This document shows positions 52,085 to 63,527 of a DNA stretch of 64,000 nt, one piece after another. The stretch is from the NCBI RefSeq assembly GCF_014805625.2, contig NW_023998422.1, positions 10,293,264-10,357,263 on the forward strand. The letters are read 5' to 3'. How positions within the stretch are numbered: the first letter of the stretch is position 1; the number at the start of each line of letters is the position of its first letter. Both the position numbers and the translations under genes were made by a program. Under the pieces are notes generated by a model. The model was given only the letters and a program-made list of their open reading frames with translations, was not told the origin of the DNA and ran no database searches. Origin of the DNA: Glossina fuscipes. Its lineage: Eukaryota > Arthropoda > Insecta > Diptera > Glossinidae.

Positions 52085-52760
52085 TCCTTGAAGAGTCTTC
52101 GAGGGTATCGGGGGTCGTCTGCGTGCAAACTTCCTCACTAATGTAGTCACCTACTCAGAATGCCCAGTACGCAACCAGTAGGTTGTCGAAAAGCTAAGAG
52201 CAGTGAAGTGTGGTGGGTGCCTAGCGTTGCTGGGTTGATTGCTTCTCCTAATGCAATCGATCCAAGGGGAAGAGTAGTAGGTGTGTCTTGTAGGAAGTAT
52301 GGCAAATACAGAATGTAAGCGCGAATGTACGAACAAAAGGACACGCGTAAGCCAATAATTTTAAAGCATCCACGGTGGTCAGGTTGCTTACACACAAAGT
52401 TAAGAGTAACTTGCTCAGGCGAGTAGAAGTGACAACATTGGTTGACGCTTGCGTATTGCCGTACTGTGTGGAAACTTCGGTGAAAGCTAGTATGTCCAAT
52501 CATTTTTTGAACGCAGCGGATTAACCAACGTGTGAGGCCTGACCGCTTGGGTGCGGCCCTTCGGGGAGTACTCATGGTGGCTGCGGTTATCTCCAAATAC
52601 GGGGTCATTAAATAACTAGAAGAGCTTGATAGGCGTCGTCCTGGCCAGAGGGGAAGGTTTGAACTAAACTTAAATTTTTTATTTTGGTACCCAGCGTTTG
52701 GAATCGGCCGTTTCTCCTGCAAGGCTGAAGAGTGCCAATACAACTTTATTAATTGCCAAT
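52085..52760. repeat. Second G+C-rich segment sharing a module with the 51.0-52.0-kb element
   Basis: The stretch GCTTGGGTGCGGCCCTTCGG and the next ~20 bp (52549-52590) repeat, with two or three differences, the sequence at 51778-51820 inside the neighbouring 1-kb element. Both are preceded by GTGAG(T/G)CCTGAC and followed by a CCAGAGGG(G/T) motif. The flanking parts differ. A 198-codon frame crosses it on the minus strand (52743-52147), but its composition is that of the DNA and I recognise no domain. I read it as a related or older insertion. Confidence 0.45.
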
Positions 52761-52964
52761 GGTTCTAGGTCGCTCGTCTGATTAAGGCTTTACGCCAGGT
52801 GCAGACACTAACCATCGATATAATACACGTCTCTTTGCCTGCCTACATAATGTCTGTGTTTCTAAACAAATCCTTGTGGAAAGTAAAACTTTTCACCTTA
52901 AATCGACATAACTTTTAGTATTTGCTGAAAACAAATCAAAACATCGTAGTCGGCTATGGTCCAC

Positions 52965-53600
52965 CAGTAAATACCCTACACCATTTCCCTTATTCATATA
53001 ACGACTTTTCAAATTAAGCCGTTATAAAGGAAGTAATCAAGAAAGTAGTGGTCCGTCCTTATTCCAAATCGTCAATTTATTGAATTTCATTAAGATAATT
53101 CAAAAATTGCTAACTAGCAATGTAACAAGCACACAGACAAACAACCGCACACATAGCAAAACGGACAAAGATCCTTAGACCGAAAGATCTATCTAATGTC
53201 CTCCTGTATATACTAAACAGTAACCTGTTTTCGCAAACAGACAGACAGACAAACAGGCAATCTTAGATCGATATAGACAGTGACTCGGAATCGATAAAAG
53301 GCGGGTTTACCTCAAGTCCTTCTGAATGTCGTAAGCAAATACAGCAGAAGAACACAGACAAACAAACGAAAAGGCAATTACAAGCTTAGATCGATTTGGA
53401 AAGTGATTGTGAATCGATCGATATAATAAAAGTATCTCAACCCAAATGTATCTCAACCGAATCTGGATGTTGTAAACGGATTGAACATAAGAACCCAAGC
53501 AGGCGGATAGACAAACAGATAGGCTTAGATCAGATAGGCTAGCATACAGATTCTAATCTAACCGCTCACACACCTATGCTATAGTGGTTCAGGGTATAGT
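52965..53600 (+). repeat. Family A repeat with tandemly amplified core
   Basis: Left end AATACCCTACACCATTTCCC. The core around ACAGACAAAC..., CTTAGATCGAT and GAATCGAT is present about three times (53150, 53255 and 53385). A degraded right end CTATAGTGGTTCAGGGTATA follows at about 53579-53600. Confidence 0.6.
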
Positions 53601-53905
53601 GGATAATTTAGCAATCAACCTTGTCCGAAAATAACTTTTTTACTTCTGTTCTAACTTTATATAGAACTTTCGTTATTCTCGACAAGCGAGCTGCGAACGA
53701 GGTGTATCTATTGGAAAGTCATGTGCCTATTCTTAGCTATCCACCGTAAGTTTAATGAAACATACGGTTGCTGTATTTTATTACAGTTGATCCCGATGCC
53801 TTAACTTACTCATCACATTTAAGGAGAATTTTTTTACGCAATCTTTCCTCGTACGTTAGTTAACAAAACAATTAAATTATTATAATATGATATAATTTTA
53901 TTTAA

Positions 53906-55336
53906 TTATTGAAAAGTATCGTTGATTTTCCCTTTCGTCAAACTAACTGAATCTAAATTGATTTGTATTAAAAATATTACATAAGTAGTTAAAGCACTTG
54001 CAAGCTGAAAAATACGATAAAATTGTGGAAATTTTTAAAAAATTATCCTCCAACAAGGAAATGCACACATATTATATAAAGAATACATACTTCAGTTAAA
54101 AATCCCAAATCTAAATTGAAGAGATCATAGACATTTTCCGTATACTGTTGCGTAATCAATTGCTGAAAAAATCTTGCGATGTTTTTCTCCATATCAACAT
54201 TTACGGCCGGTATGGCATTTAATATGTAAATTGTATGACATTTCTAAAAAATAATTCAAAAATTTTTTTTCATTTTTCCTATTTTTTTATTCGAGTTAAC
54301 TAACCTCATTCGTAATGCTGTTATGGACTAACAGTACGAATATTGCACGCCAAGTGGAGAACATTAATTGCATCAGCATCCATAATAAAGCATTAATATC
54401 ATCCATATCGGGAGTATCGCAATATGTATATAACTCAAAGGTTTGTATTGATATCGTAAAGAATACACTTAGGAAATTTATCATCAGCGATATGTGAAAA
54501 ATCTCCAAGACATTCTGTAGATGTTTATCCAAACGAGAACGGAAATCGCTTAAATTGGAAATTATTTCCATTAAAGGCTTAGTTTTAAATGGTTTCGAGT
54601 TTTCGAATTCGTTTCGATACCAAAGTGACAAACAGTAATACGATATATTAGTTGCTTCCATATGATAGTGTAAAGCGTTCATTAAAACTTTATTACTTAA
54701 CTTATACAATACTAGAATAGCTTTCATAATCAACCAATAAATGCTTAAATACCATATAATCAAAATATTGGGTAATAGATGAGCTCCGAAAATTCTTAAG
54801 AAATTTATTAAAGAAAAATCTTTATAAACTCCACTCAGAGTACAACATACACTTAGATACATTGTCAATAGAATGATTAGATAGCCAAGTGATTTTCTTA
54901 AGGCGATATATAGAAAATATGATTTTTGATCGTTTTTATCGTTTATATCAATTTTATTTAACATATCATACAATCGCATATATTCTTGATATCTTTCTTT
55001 GTATTGGGTTTTATTATGAAAAGTTTCTTTAAAAATCCATACAATTGTTAAAGTGATTGTTGCATACGCACTTATATAAAATCCTTGATAAATACTTTTC
55101 ATATCCTTATCTAAAAGTCCAATTTCTATGCAATTCATTGCAACAATACAAAATAATACAACAAAAGCCCAAATTTTCTGCAAATTGTAGATACAAGTTT
55201 TATATCCTGTATACGGTAATAGGCAAAACAATTTCAATATGAATGCTAGGAAATTCAGAAATTTCCATTTCAATGGATTTTGAAAATATTCTTCGCGAGA
55301 GCTTGATATTTCATCGGCGGTAAGTAGTAAAGCCAT
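53906..55336 (-). CDS. Gustatory receptor (insect 7-TM GR family), 3 exons, 427 aa
   Basis: Exons are 55336-54305, 54243-54091 and 54004-53906, with all introns in phase 0, GT donors and AG acceptors, giving 427 aa plus TAA. Exon 1 (344 codons) holds about six hydrophobic segments. Exon 2 begins KCHTIYILNA, the usual place and wording of the penultimate GR exon, and ends in NLDLGFLTE. Exon 3 begins LASALTTYVIFLIQI, a close match to the family signature TYhhhhhQF, with Ile in place of the final Phe. Insect GRs are ligand-gated ion channels with a cytoplasmic N-terminus, expressed in taste neurons. The ligand cannot be deduced. The gene is divergent from the second receptor at 57.6-60.4 kb and lies 4 kb from bw. 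A Gr59-type identity (such as Gr59e or Gr59f) is suggested only by position. The length is normal and there is no frameshift. Confidence 0.9.
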
Positions 55337-55739
55337 TATGCCTTGTTTTCAACACTTGAAATATAATAATTAATAGAAAAAAAAGCCTTTTCCAACAGGC
55401 CCTTAAATAGAGGTTTGGTTGAAGGAAATGAAATCATGATTGATGGCTATTAAATACTGGAAAAGTAGAAATGTACAAATTTTGTACGACAACATGTTTT
55501 CAAGAATTAATAATTATAGTGCGCTCGAATTAATTACAAATTTAAACACTGATTGTATAGACATGGCAAAGTGAAGCCGCACAAGCTGTACAAGTTATGG
55601 TTTGTTTAATTAGTCATCTCAAAAGTCAATAATCTAATCTGTTTATTAGAATTACATTAAGTTTAGGTCGAATTCGTAACCGCGTCGCTTCTGTTGCTTA
55701 TGCCTCTTGCACTACATTCTGGTCCTTTTTTTAAAATCC

Positions 55740-56040
55740 GCAAGTTTAAAAGGTGAGAGAAATATTCCGACAATCAGTGGCACAATTTTCACCACACAGT
55801 AGAATGCGTGGCTTTGTCCGGAAAGTGAGATCATCTTCCACCACCGCCTTCGAAAGGGTTATCAAACTCAGATAATGTTGCTTATTAACCCTTTGACCCA
55901 CCGGAAGGAATTGATAGTGCAAAACACAACGATAATCGCAGAAAACTATTAACATCGCCTTGACTTTGGCGCGGCTTTTTCGGTCCTGGCTCACCTTTTG
56001 CACAATATTCGCTCCAAGATCCAAATCTCATCTTTCGTAA
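55740..56040 (-). mobile_element. mariner-family fragment (catalytic-domain part)
   Basis: The minus-strand frame gives DRKSRAKVKAMLIVFCDYRC, then VLHYQFLPVGQRVNKQHYLS. This aligns by eye to the mariner core (K.SRSKVK.ML..FFDYRGVVH.EFLP.GQTVN..YYL), including the first catalytic-domain Asp in CDYR. The following GENCATD probably corresponds to HHDNAP.H but is degraded. About 100 codons remain. It lies between the two gustatory receptor genes. Confidence 0.75.
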
Positions 56041-56639
56041 TAATGCTTTTCATGACCGGCTGGTGGACACCGCCTCCATTATCTCCTTACACACATTATA
56101 AACATCGAAAGAATTACTTTTCGTATTGTACAAAACGTAGCTCAGTTGAAACCCGATGTGAAATTTGACGCAGACGTTTCAATATTTCTGATGGCCCGCG
56201 ATATAACCGCGCAATTTAACTTGAATATTTGCCTTGCTTTTGGGTCACATTGTTATCCCTGTCTAATCTTGCTGTCGAAATAGAAATTCCGCACTGTAAG
56301 GACAACCGGGTTTTTCGAGGTTATCTAAGTCAACACTCAATTTTTTGGATTGTTGTCAGAAGAATCATCAAAAGCGGCAAAAAAAAAACAAAATGTCGTC
56401 TGCCGATATAGATATTTATTAGAATTGATCAGATCTAGCGAATATAGTGCAGATGATAGTATATTGCAATTTCGCGCTGCTAACGCTTCCTGAATGGAAC
56501 CTACAATACCGTGTCTTCTCGCAAGTTAAATCCATTTTTCTTGTAACGATCGCCTCTATTATTGTCCAGTCTCTGCAAGAGATTTTCCGGTTGACCTACC
56601 AGGGTTCAATTTCCAGCAGAAAAATTGACCAAATATGAG

Positions 56640-57550
56640 TCTCAGAAAACCCAATAATGACTACATTGTATGCCTGCAACAAGACGAGCATAGTTTCAAG
56701 ATGAAGCATATTTATTTTGGTAGGCGTGGCTGATTTTTTCGATTTTTTTAGGACGTAAATGAAAGTTTATATCTGTATCTGATGCAGCTTATGAGTACCG
56801 AGCAAAAAACCGAGAAAGCAAAAGTGTTCTCAGTTTTTGTTACATTTTACACAAAGCCTTTGACTCGTTTGGATCATTTTCATATTCTTTTGCACATTTG
56901 TAGGCGATTTCATCATTTTTGCGAGCAAAAGCATGTTTGTCACAAATACTACATACATGGACAGACGGCCAAATAGATAGATGGGCAGGCAGACATGTTA
57001 AGAAGCTTTCCGGAAATTGGCACTGGTCAAGTTGTATGTGTATGTATGTGTATATATTTTATGGAATCTCTACAGCTTTCTATGCGAGCATTGCAAATAT
57101 TTCGAAGGAGAAGTTCTAAGGAGAATGAAAATTTTTTACATTCTCATATGGGGTTCGGCCATTTTCCAGATACTATAGCATCGCCCATGCGTTCAAATTT
57201 TTTTACGTTTATCTATTGTAGTATGTGAGTATTGAGCACAGAACCAATGTTTTTCTTCTCTGAGAAATAGAGGCGGCGTAAGCATGTCCTTCAACCGACA
57301 AGAGAAGAACTTCCAATGTTTCTGCCAAATTTGGAGACGATAGCTCCACTCTTGAGGAGTTCACAACCCATGTTACACAGACGGGCAAACGGGCAGGTAA
57401 ACAAACGGACAGACGGACAGCCCGCTTTATTTTACTACGAATTTCATGCTGATCAAGAATATATATAAACTTTTCAAGATCTCTGAAGCATCCCTGCAGA
57501 TGTTACAAACATTTTGACAAACTGATTATACGCGCGTACTTCGATGCTGA
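56640..57550. repeat. Family B repeat(s) between the gustatory receptor genes
   Basis: Blocks in order include TATCTGATGCAGCTTATGAG, GACAGACGGCCAAATAGATA, GATACTATAGCATCGCCCAT, ACGGACAGACGGACAG and CTGATCAAGAATATATATAA. Probably two overlapping copies. Confidence 0.55.
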
Positions 57551-57613
57551 GTATAGTAGAGCAGACGAAATTAAACAAAGCACATTCTATAAAGCAATTT
57601 TTAGTTTTTCAAT

Positions 57614-60372
57614 ATGTTTGAAAAGAAAAGGAAGAATAAAAGCTTCTTCTCTAAAGCAACTAATAATAAAATATTAGATATTAGTAATAAAGCAAATCAA
57701 AAAAAACGAATAAATTCATTGGAATGTAAATTTTATAAAGCCTTACGACCCTTACTGATGATTTCGGTAATTTTAAATTGTGCTCCGATCGGTTTAGAAA
57801 GATCGATTAAATGTCTAAATCATTACCGTATTTATCAAAAGTTTTTGCAAATACTATGGAGCCTGATCATCTATATCTCTATAGTGCTTGGCGCGCATCA
57901 TGAATATTTTCTTTTGACTGGAGTTTTACCCATTGTACAATTGCCATTTTATTTAAGTGAAATTGTGCTTTATCTCTTACATGTACTACAAATAATGATT
58001 TTTTCATATTTTGGGCGTAAAATTTTTATAAATCTCCTTGAATCTGTTGTGGATTTCGATAATAAATTAAAACAATTGAAAATGCGTTTGCATTACAATG
58101 ATTTACAAAAATTTCTTCGAAATCATTTATTATTGAATTTTGCATTTTTCCTCTGCGCCACCGTATTGGGTTATTTTCAACGTTCGACAACCTTTTTAGG
58201 TTTTCTATCAATAAACAGTTCGTACACATTACCGAACGTAATAATACAAACATCTTTAATACAATATTATACTTTGACCTATGTCATCAATAAACGCATG
58301 CAATTATTGTATCAATTAATTGATCAAATATTGAAACAATCGTTAACAAAGAATATATTCGATGTGCAGCAAAAGCTTCGTTTTTTACGCGGACTCTATT
58401 CGGATATGGACGAGTATACTAAGCATTTAAATGAAACATTTTCAATTACGATTTTATTATATTTTTTATCCTCGGTAAATGGTATAAGTTTTTATATATT
58501 TTGCGTTTACAAGTACGCAACCGAATGGGCTGAAATGGACTTTGTTTGGATGGCTTATGCCATAGTCGAAATTTGTGTACAATTTGCAAGGGTATCCCTC
58601 TTATTGCACTATAATCAAGGCGTCCAAAATCAAGTTAGTAGAACCTTTCTTCTCCAACGAAAATCTCTGCAATTGTTTTTAATGTTTTCAGAAAAGACGT
58701 GCTGTGGTTTTATTTACCTCATTTAGGCACATCAACGAGCGACTTGAGCCCACAGTAAGTACTTTTCTGTCTTTTTCATTCGCCAACATCTTCTTAAGTT
58801 AATGCATAAAAATTAACGATTATTTAATATATAAGAAGTTAGAAATCACTTGCCTTCTAAGGTCAGTCATTCGATAGCAAAAAAAAAAAAAAAAAAAATC
58901 GCAGACTAAAACATTGGAAGCTGTATTAACCAATGTCTATAAAGTCAAATTAAATGCGATAAGGAAAATCAAAAAATCCCGTTACTTTTTGATTAAACGA
59001 CGTAAAAACTGCCAAAACAGACATCGCTAATATTTATATATACTGCAGTCCCTTCATGGGGTTGCAAACAATTAAATTAACATAATAAGATTGATGTGGA
59101 AAACGTTGCCGAGAGAGACGCGGTGGAAGCTGCAACGTTTAAGCGGCATCTTCTGGTAGATGCTCCTGTGTCCTGCAACCAGCCAAGAACAGGTAGCAAT
59201 GAACATCCAGAGCAACCATTGCATGTATTATTGAAATTTCTTCGAATTCTACGCACTCGCTCTGCTTGCTGCCGCGCCTTAAATGCTACAATTTATAAAG
59301 ACGAAACTTTGCCATGAACAAAGGACATAACACATCGACTATATCTACTTTTCTGTCCGCTTTTGATATGCTTTTACACCGTACACCACTCGTGGCAAAA
59401 GGGTATATTAGGCTCCTGCGGATGTGTGTAGCGCCTAAAAGGACGTGAAAATCACTTTCTATTTCGATCTAAGCATGTATGGCAATCTCCCCGCCTGATT
59501 ACTGCCCATATAGTTTTGCATTCAACCTGCAATTTTTTCGATATATTGACGACTGATATACATAAATATCAACGACGTCTGCTTTCGTTAAAACTTGACA
59601 ATTTATATTTGCTTTGATCAAAAAGTGTTGATCAAAAGCTAGAGTAATGAGTGGTCACTCTACTAAGGCTGTGCAGACACCTCCGTATATCTTTTCCTCT
59701 CTTCACTCCCTGCCGACTACATCCAAGCTATGAATAGGGGACATTGCTCTGAGAGCTTCGTCAAAACGTTAATCGAAAACCTAGCGGTCGTCGAAAGCCG
59801 CTCAGAACAAGCAAAATTATCTATCATTTCTCGGGCTTATTCAAACGCTTTATATTTGAGATGTGAAGGGTTCCCGTGAGCAGTGAATGTTTATTCTGGG
59901 AGATCGAAAATAACTTCTTTTTTTTTTTGAGAGAAACCAACCAATGCTTACTTTCAAAGATACCTTGTCGCACAGAAAACGGATCACATGGTATGGTGTG
60001 AGCAATTTGAAAATTTTAGTTCTTTTACTGAAGTTTTGTCATTATATAGAATACTTCGTTTGTTCTTAAGGAATTTTTTAATCATTTTAGATTGGTCGTT
60101 TCATTACACAGTTATCTGCGGATCCTCGGAATCATATCATTTGTGGTATAATACCATTAAAAATGAACGTCATGATGGCGGTAAGAGTTCAATTATAATA
60201 GAATAGAACTGTATGTTCTTAGATTTTAAAACTATTTTAAAACTATTTCTAAATAATTTATTTACAGATGTTCGTTATGGTCTCAACACTATTCATATTC
60301 CTAGTACAATACGATATCACTTACGAAGCTTTAATGAATGCTGAAATAAAACATGAACACCTTAAACTTTAA
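57614..60372 (+). CDS. Gustatory receptor (insect 7-TM GR family), 4 exons, 425 aa
   Basis: Exons are 57614-58633, 58692-58754, 60091-60180 and 60268-60372, with phase-0 introns throughout, giving 425 aa plus TAA. The large first exon (340 codons) carries a basic N-terminus (MFEKKRKNK) and multiple hydrophobic segments. Exon 2 (21 codons) starts KRRAVVLFTSF and ends LEPT before GTAAGT. Exon 3 (30 codons, IGRFITQLSADPRNH to MNVMMA) matches the GR pattern of a F..QL stretch followed by a CG(I/F) stretch. Exon 4 contains STLFIFLVQYDITYEALMNA, the diagnostic C-terminal GR motif, with Tyr in place of the usual Phe after Q. A 1.34-kb second intron holds a family A repeat. I assembled the three small exons by splice signals, phase and family motifs; the final two are strong and exon 2 is slightly less certain. 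The tastant is unknown. It may be an ortholog of one of the Drosophila Gr59 genes. Confidence 0.88.
59375..59600 (-). repeat. Family A repeat in intron 2 of the plus-strand gustatory receptor
   Basis: Begins TACACCACTCGTGGCAAAAG, then GGGTATATTAGGCTCC and ATTTCGATCTAAGCATG. It is truncated or faded after ATTCAACCTGC. Confidence 0.6.
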
Positions 60373-60544
60373 TTAACGTCATCCAAGGAATAATATTGAA
60401 ACTTTCTTCTCGCTTTGTAATTTTGGAAATTCTGAAAAGTCATAATATTCACCTAAAATACTCCCATGTCACATAACTGTTAAATATAAAGACAAATTCT
60501 TACGAGTTTTCTTTGTTTCGAGAGAATGATAAAAAATATTTTCT

Positions 60545-61146
60545 TCAAAGTATTTTTTACTACATGCAGGCTGATCGAGCGGCGAAGTATGCTGCTTCTG
60601 CACCTCTAACCTCTAATTACGGATGATGTTATGGAAAAGTTGAATCTTCAAAGATACATTGGAAGAAAAGTTAAAGAGAAAATTACAGAAGGAAATCTAC
60701 AGTACCATCATCAACACTACTCTTCCATTAGCCCTCAATTAACTCTATCTTTATATCCAACAAATGTTGAGAAAACCAAGATACAAACATTTTCGAGAAT
60801 TCGCCTTAGTCATACAATAGCAACTCACCAATGGATCTTGAAGAACTCTTCCTCCCCAATCTGTAATTGTGGACAAATTCTCACTATAAAGCACATCCTC
60901 TGCGACGTCCTTAATTTTACCTTGGCTAGAAGTATTGCCTTTGGAACGACTAATCCTATGGACATTCTACAATCAGCTATAGACCAGAATATCAATACAA
61001 TATATCGCGAAACTACTAGGCTCAGTATCTAATGTACTTTTATATTTAGAGCTGATAGCCTGTGTTGCTAGGGCGCAGTATCTGTTTTTTTAGTCTAAGA
61101 ATTTATTTTATTAGTCTAAAATTATAATAATAATAATAATAATACA
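60545..61146 (+). mobile_element. 3' end of an I-clade LINE: end of RNase H, C-terminal domain, 3' UTR and (TAA)n tail
   Basis: At about 60569 the frame reads QADRAAKYAASAPLTSNY, the end of an RNase H domain. A 133-codon open frame (60631-61032) follows, with IQTFSRIRLSHTIATHQWIL and then ICNCGQILTIKHILCDV. This is the zinc-knuckle-like C..C...H...C segment after R.R.GHT.LTH that ends ORF2 of I/R1/jockey-type LINEs. The 3' UTR runs about 110 bp and ends in repeated AAT (61122-61144), the tail type typical of I elements. A stop after SNYG separates the RNase H end from the open frame. It is strongly 5'-truncated. Confidence 0.75.
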
Positions 61147-61784
61147 TAATCTTTTCAGGAATGTGAAGTCCGTGCAGACAGAATGACTGATCTTTCGAGA
61201 CTGTTCACAAAAGATTCCGTTTCCAGTGTTTACATAGAATAGCGGGCGGAGTGGCCAACCGTCTTCATATTACGAAACCAATTTTTAATGCGTTCTCGTA
61301 TACCGCATTCGTATTTTTCTGTAACGGTTGTCGCATCTGTATAAGTTGTTCTTGGTTATGTTTGTTAGCGATGGCTTTGTTGTGCTAGAATAACTCATAA
61401 TACCATACTACGTCCAAGTAACCCTCCTAAATAGGTGTACTGGAGATATTTTCCTTCCAAGTCGTCATTAATTGGGTGTTCCCCTAAGCTCTTGTGTCGT
61501 TCCACACATTCGACGTTTTTTTTCTTTTTCCCCACACAGAAATCGCCTTATCCAAGGTCCGCACAAACCGTCTTTTATACATTTCAGCGGCGTAACTTAA
61601 AGTTTAATAGATAGCCATTACTCTTTCATAAGTCTCCATTTATTAATAGTTAAGGTATTTAAATTCGTGTCTCCCCTCTATCCCCCTTCCTGAGCAGTAA
61701 ATAGAGAGTGTGTGATATGTATCTCCTTCTATTGAACATTCAAAGGAAAAGGAAATTTTAGGAAGAAAAAAGCCATTATACAAC

Positions 61785-62095
61785 TAAATACCCTACACCA
61801 ATTCAATTAATGCAGTTATTCATATAACGACTCTTCAAAACGTAGCGCTATAAATGGTCGAAAGGAAGATTATGTGCCAAACTTCATCAAAATTTGCGAT
61901 CTGTAGATCGAATACAAAAATATAGGGACAAACACTAGACTGTCCGTCTGACGAACAGACAAGCTTAGATAGATTCGGGAAGCGACCCCGAATCGATCGG
62001 TTTAATAAACGGTTAGCCTATCTTATGTGCTTTAGTAAGTTACATACATTTGCACAAACTTCATATAACCTTGTACCACAGGTGGTTTATCGTTT
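61785..62095 (+). repeat. Family A interspersed repeat, both ends present
   Basis: Left end AATACCCTACACCAATTC, then GTTATTCATATAACGACTC and CCGAATCGATCGGTTTAATA. The right end is TTGTACCACAGGTGGTTTAT. Confidence 0.7.
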
Positions 62096-62574
62096 ACCTA
62101 CTAAGATCATCGCATGACAATTACTAGTAGAACGTTAACATATTAGCAACAGTGGTAAAGTAAATACAGTCAACTCGTTCAAAGATTCTAATCTTTGGAT
62201 AATTAACAAGCATTTGCATGTATTACAACAATAATTTTAATTTAAATTTTAAAGGTTACATATAAGTATATGTTACAATAATTATTTAATAGTTTTACTA
62301 ATCTATCACTGCTATGCCTCCTTACCGCCAATGCCGGTAAAGGATAATAAATTTTGTATCTGAATATTTGCGATATTAAGGAACTTTTGAAATGGGTACT
62401 AATCAATATGGAATCATTTTGTGATTCAAGCACGTCTGTCCGTCTGTCTGTGTGAACAATATTTGCGGTATTAAGAAACTTTTGAAATGGATGCCCATAT
62501 TATGGTACCGATCGATAGGGAATTATTCACTAAATAGATAGTAAAGAAAAAGATTATTATGGACAACGGCACAC

Positions 62575-62915
62575 TATTAAACGCCCTACACTAACTACTC
62601 CACAGTTATTCATATAAACGACTTTTCAGAAAAAACCGTTGCATGGAAAGTGGTTCAAAAGTGGTCCAATGCGATCCATTTTCAAAAGCATAAGTTTTTG
62701 GGCCAAGCATATGTACTAAATTTCATCAGAATATTTCGAAAATTACGGGCTTTAGGCTGAAAACAAGACGGACAGAGGTTAAGCTTAGATCGATTCAGAA
62801 AGTGATTCTGACTCGAAAAATATAATAAAACGTAGAACTACTTCAAGTCCTTCTTGGCATAGCTTACACACGAGCACCCTTGTTCTATTATGCAGGTGCC
62901 ATAAGGTATAATAGA
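62575..62915 (+). repeat. Family A interspersed repeat, both ends present
   Basis: Left end ACGCCCTACACTAACTAC, then GTTATTCATATAAACGAC, AGACGGACAGAGG and TTCTGACTCG. The right end is degraded (GTGCCATAAGGTATAAT). Confidence 0.62.
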
Positions 62916-63198
62916 TGGAACCATATCTACTGTAGGGACCTGACACCATACATAACGGGTTAATTGTACATATGACCGTAGCAATAATGATAAAAATGAT
63001 GAAATGACTTAACGCCACATACATGGCACTGGACCCAACACACATGGTTTATATGCCGTCGTTGCCTCGCTAAGAATTGCACGTGGATTGAATCGGATCA
63101 TTTTTGGTACCACTCACCATACATAACCCGTTTTGAAAATAATTGCGTGAAGATAAATTCGAATTCAACCAGCAAAGGCATGTAGAACATACTTTAAC

Positions 63199-63527
63199 AG
63201 AGCTCTGTAAACGCCCTAACAGATGCCGACAGAGGGAGAAGTTTTCATTTTTGTTGCTCATTCGGCAGGTATTTTCATACAGATTTACGTGATTTGGTGG
63301 TTTGGCCGCGCTAGTGTCTAAAATTTGAGGGTTTTCCTTTAGCCATTTTTCGTTAACATAACAAATTTCATAAAAATTGTTCAAAACGTTTCCTATAAGC
63401 AGAATTTGAATTTGTTTGACTTGTTTGAACGATATTTTCATACAGATTGATGAGGTAGGTGTCCACAAAAATATTTTACGTTTTTCAAATATTTAATAGA
63501 TCCCTGTTAGGGCGTTTACAGAGCTCT
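63199..63527. mobile_element. 329-bp MITE candidate with perfect 24-bp terminal inverted repeats
   Basis: The 24 bases at 63199-63222 (starting AGAGCTCTGTAAACGCCC) are the exact reverse complement of 63504-63527. Nothing in the interior codes for a recognised protein. It contains two direct copies of ATTTTCATACAGATT (about 63272 and 63432). The outer end AGAGCTCT is itself palindromic. No convincing flanking target duplication was seen, so the superfamily is open. Confidence 0.6.

Noticed and set aside
52147..52340. Possible rRNA or other structured RNA because of the high G+C
   Set aside because: No match by eye to rRNA core motifs; the module repeat and target duplication fit mobile elements better.
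52147..52743. 198-codon open frame on the minus strand
   Set aside because: It lies in a G+C-rich repeat segment where stops are scarce. Two other minus-strand frames are also open there, and no family is recognisable.
58640..58726. Read-through C-terminus of the plus-strand gustatory receptor first exon
   Set aside because: The frame continues past CAA|GTTAGT into intron sequence with no family similarity. The spliced form restores the GR motifs.
63070..63468. 132-codon open frame on the minus strand
   Set aside because: It overlaps one end of the 329-bp inverted-repeat element and reads out of it. No domain; probably chance.
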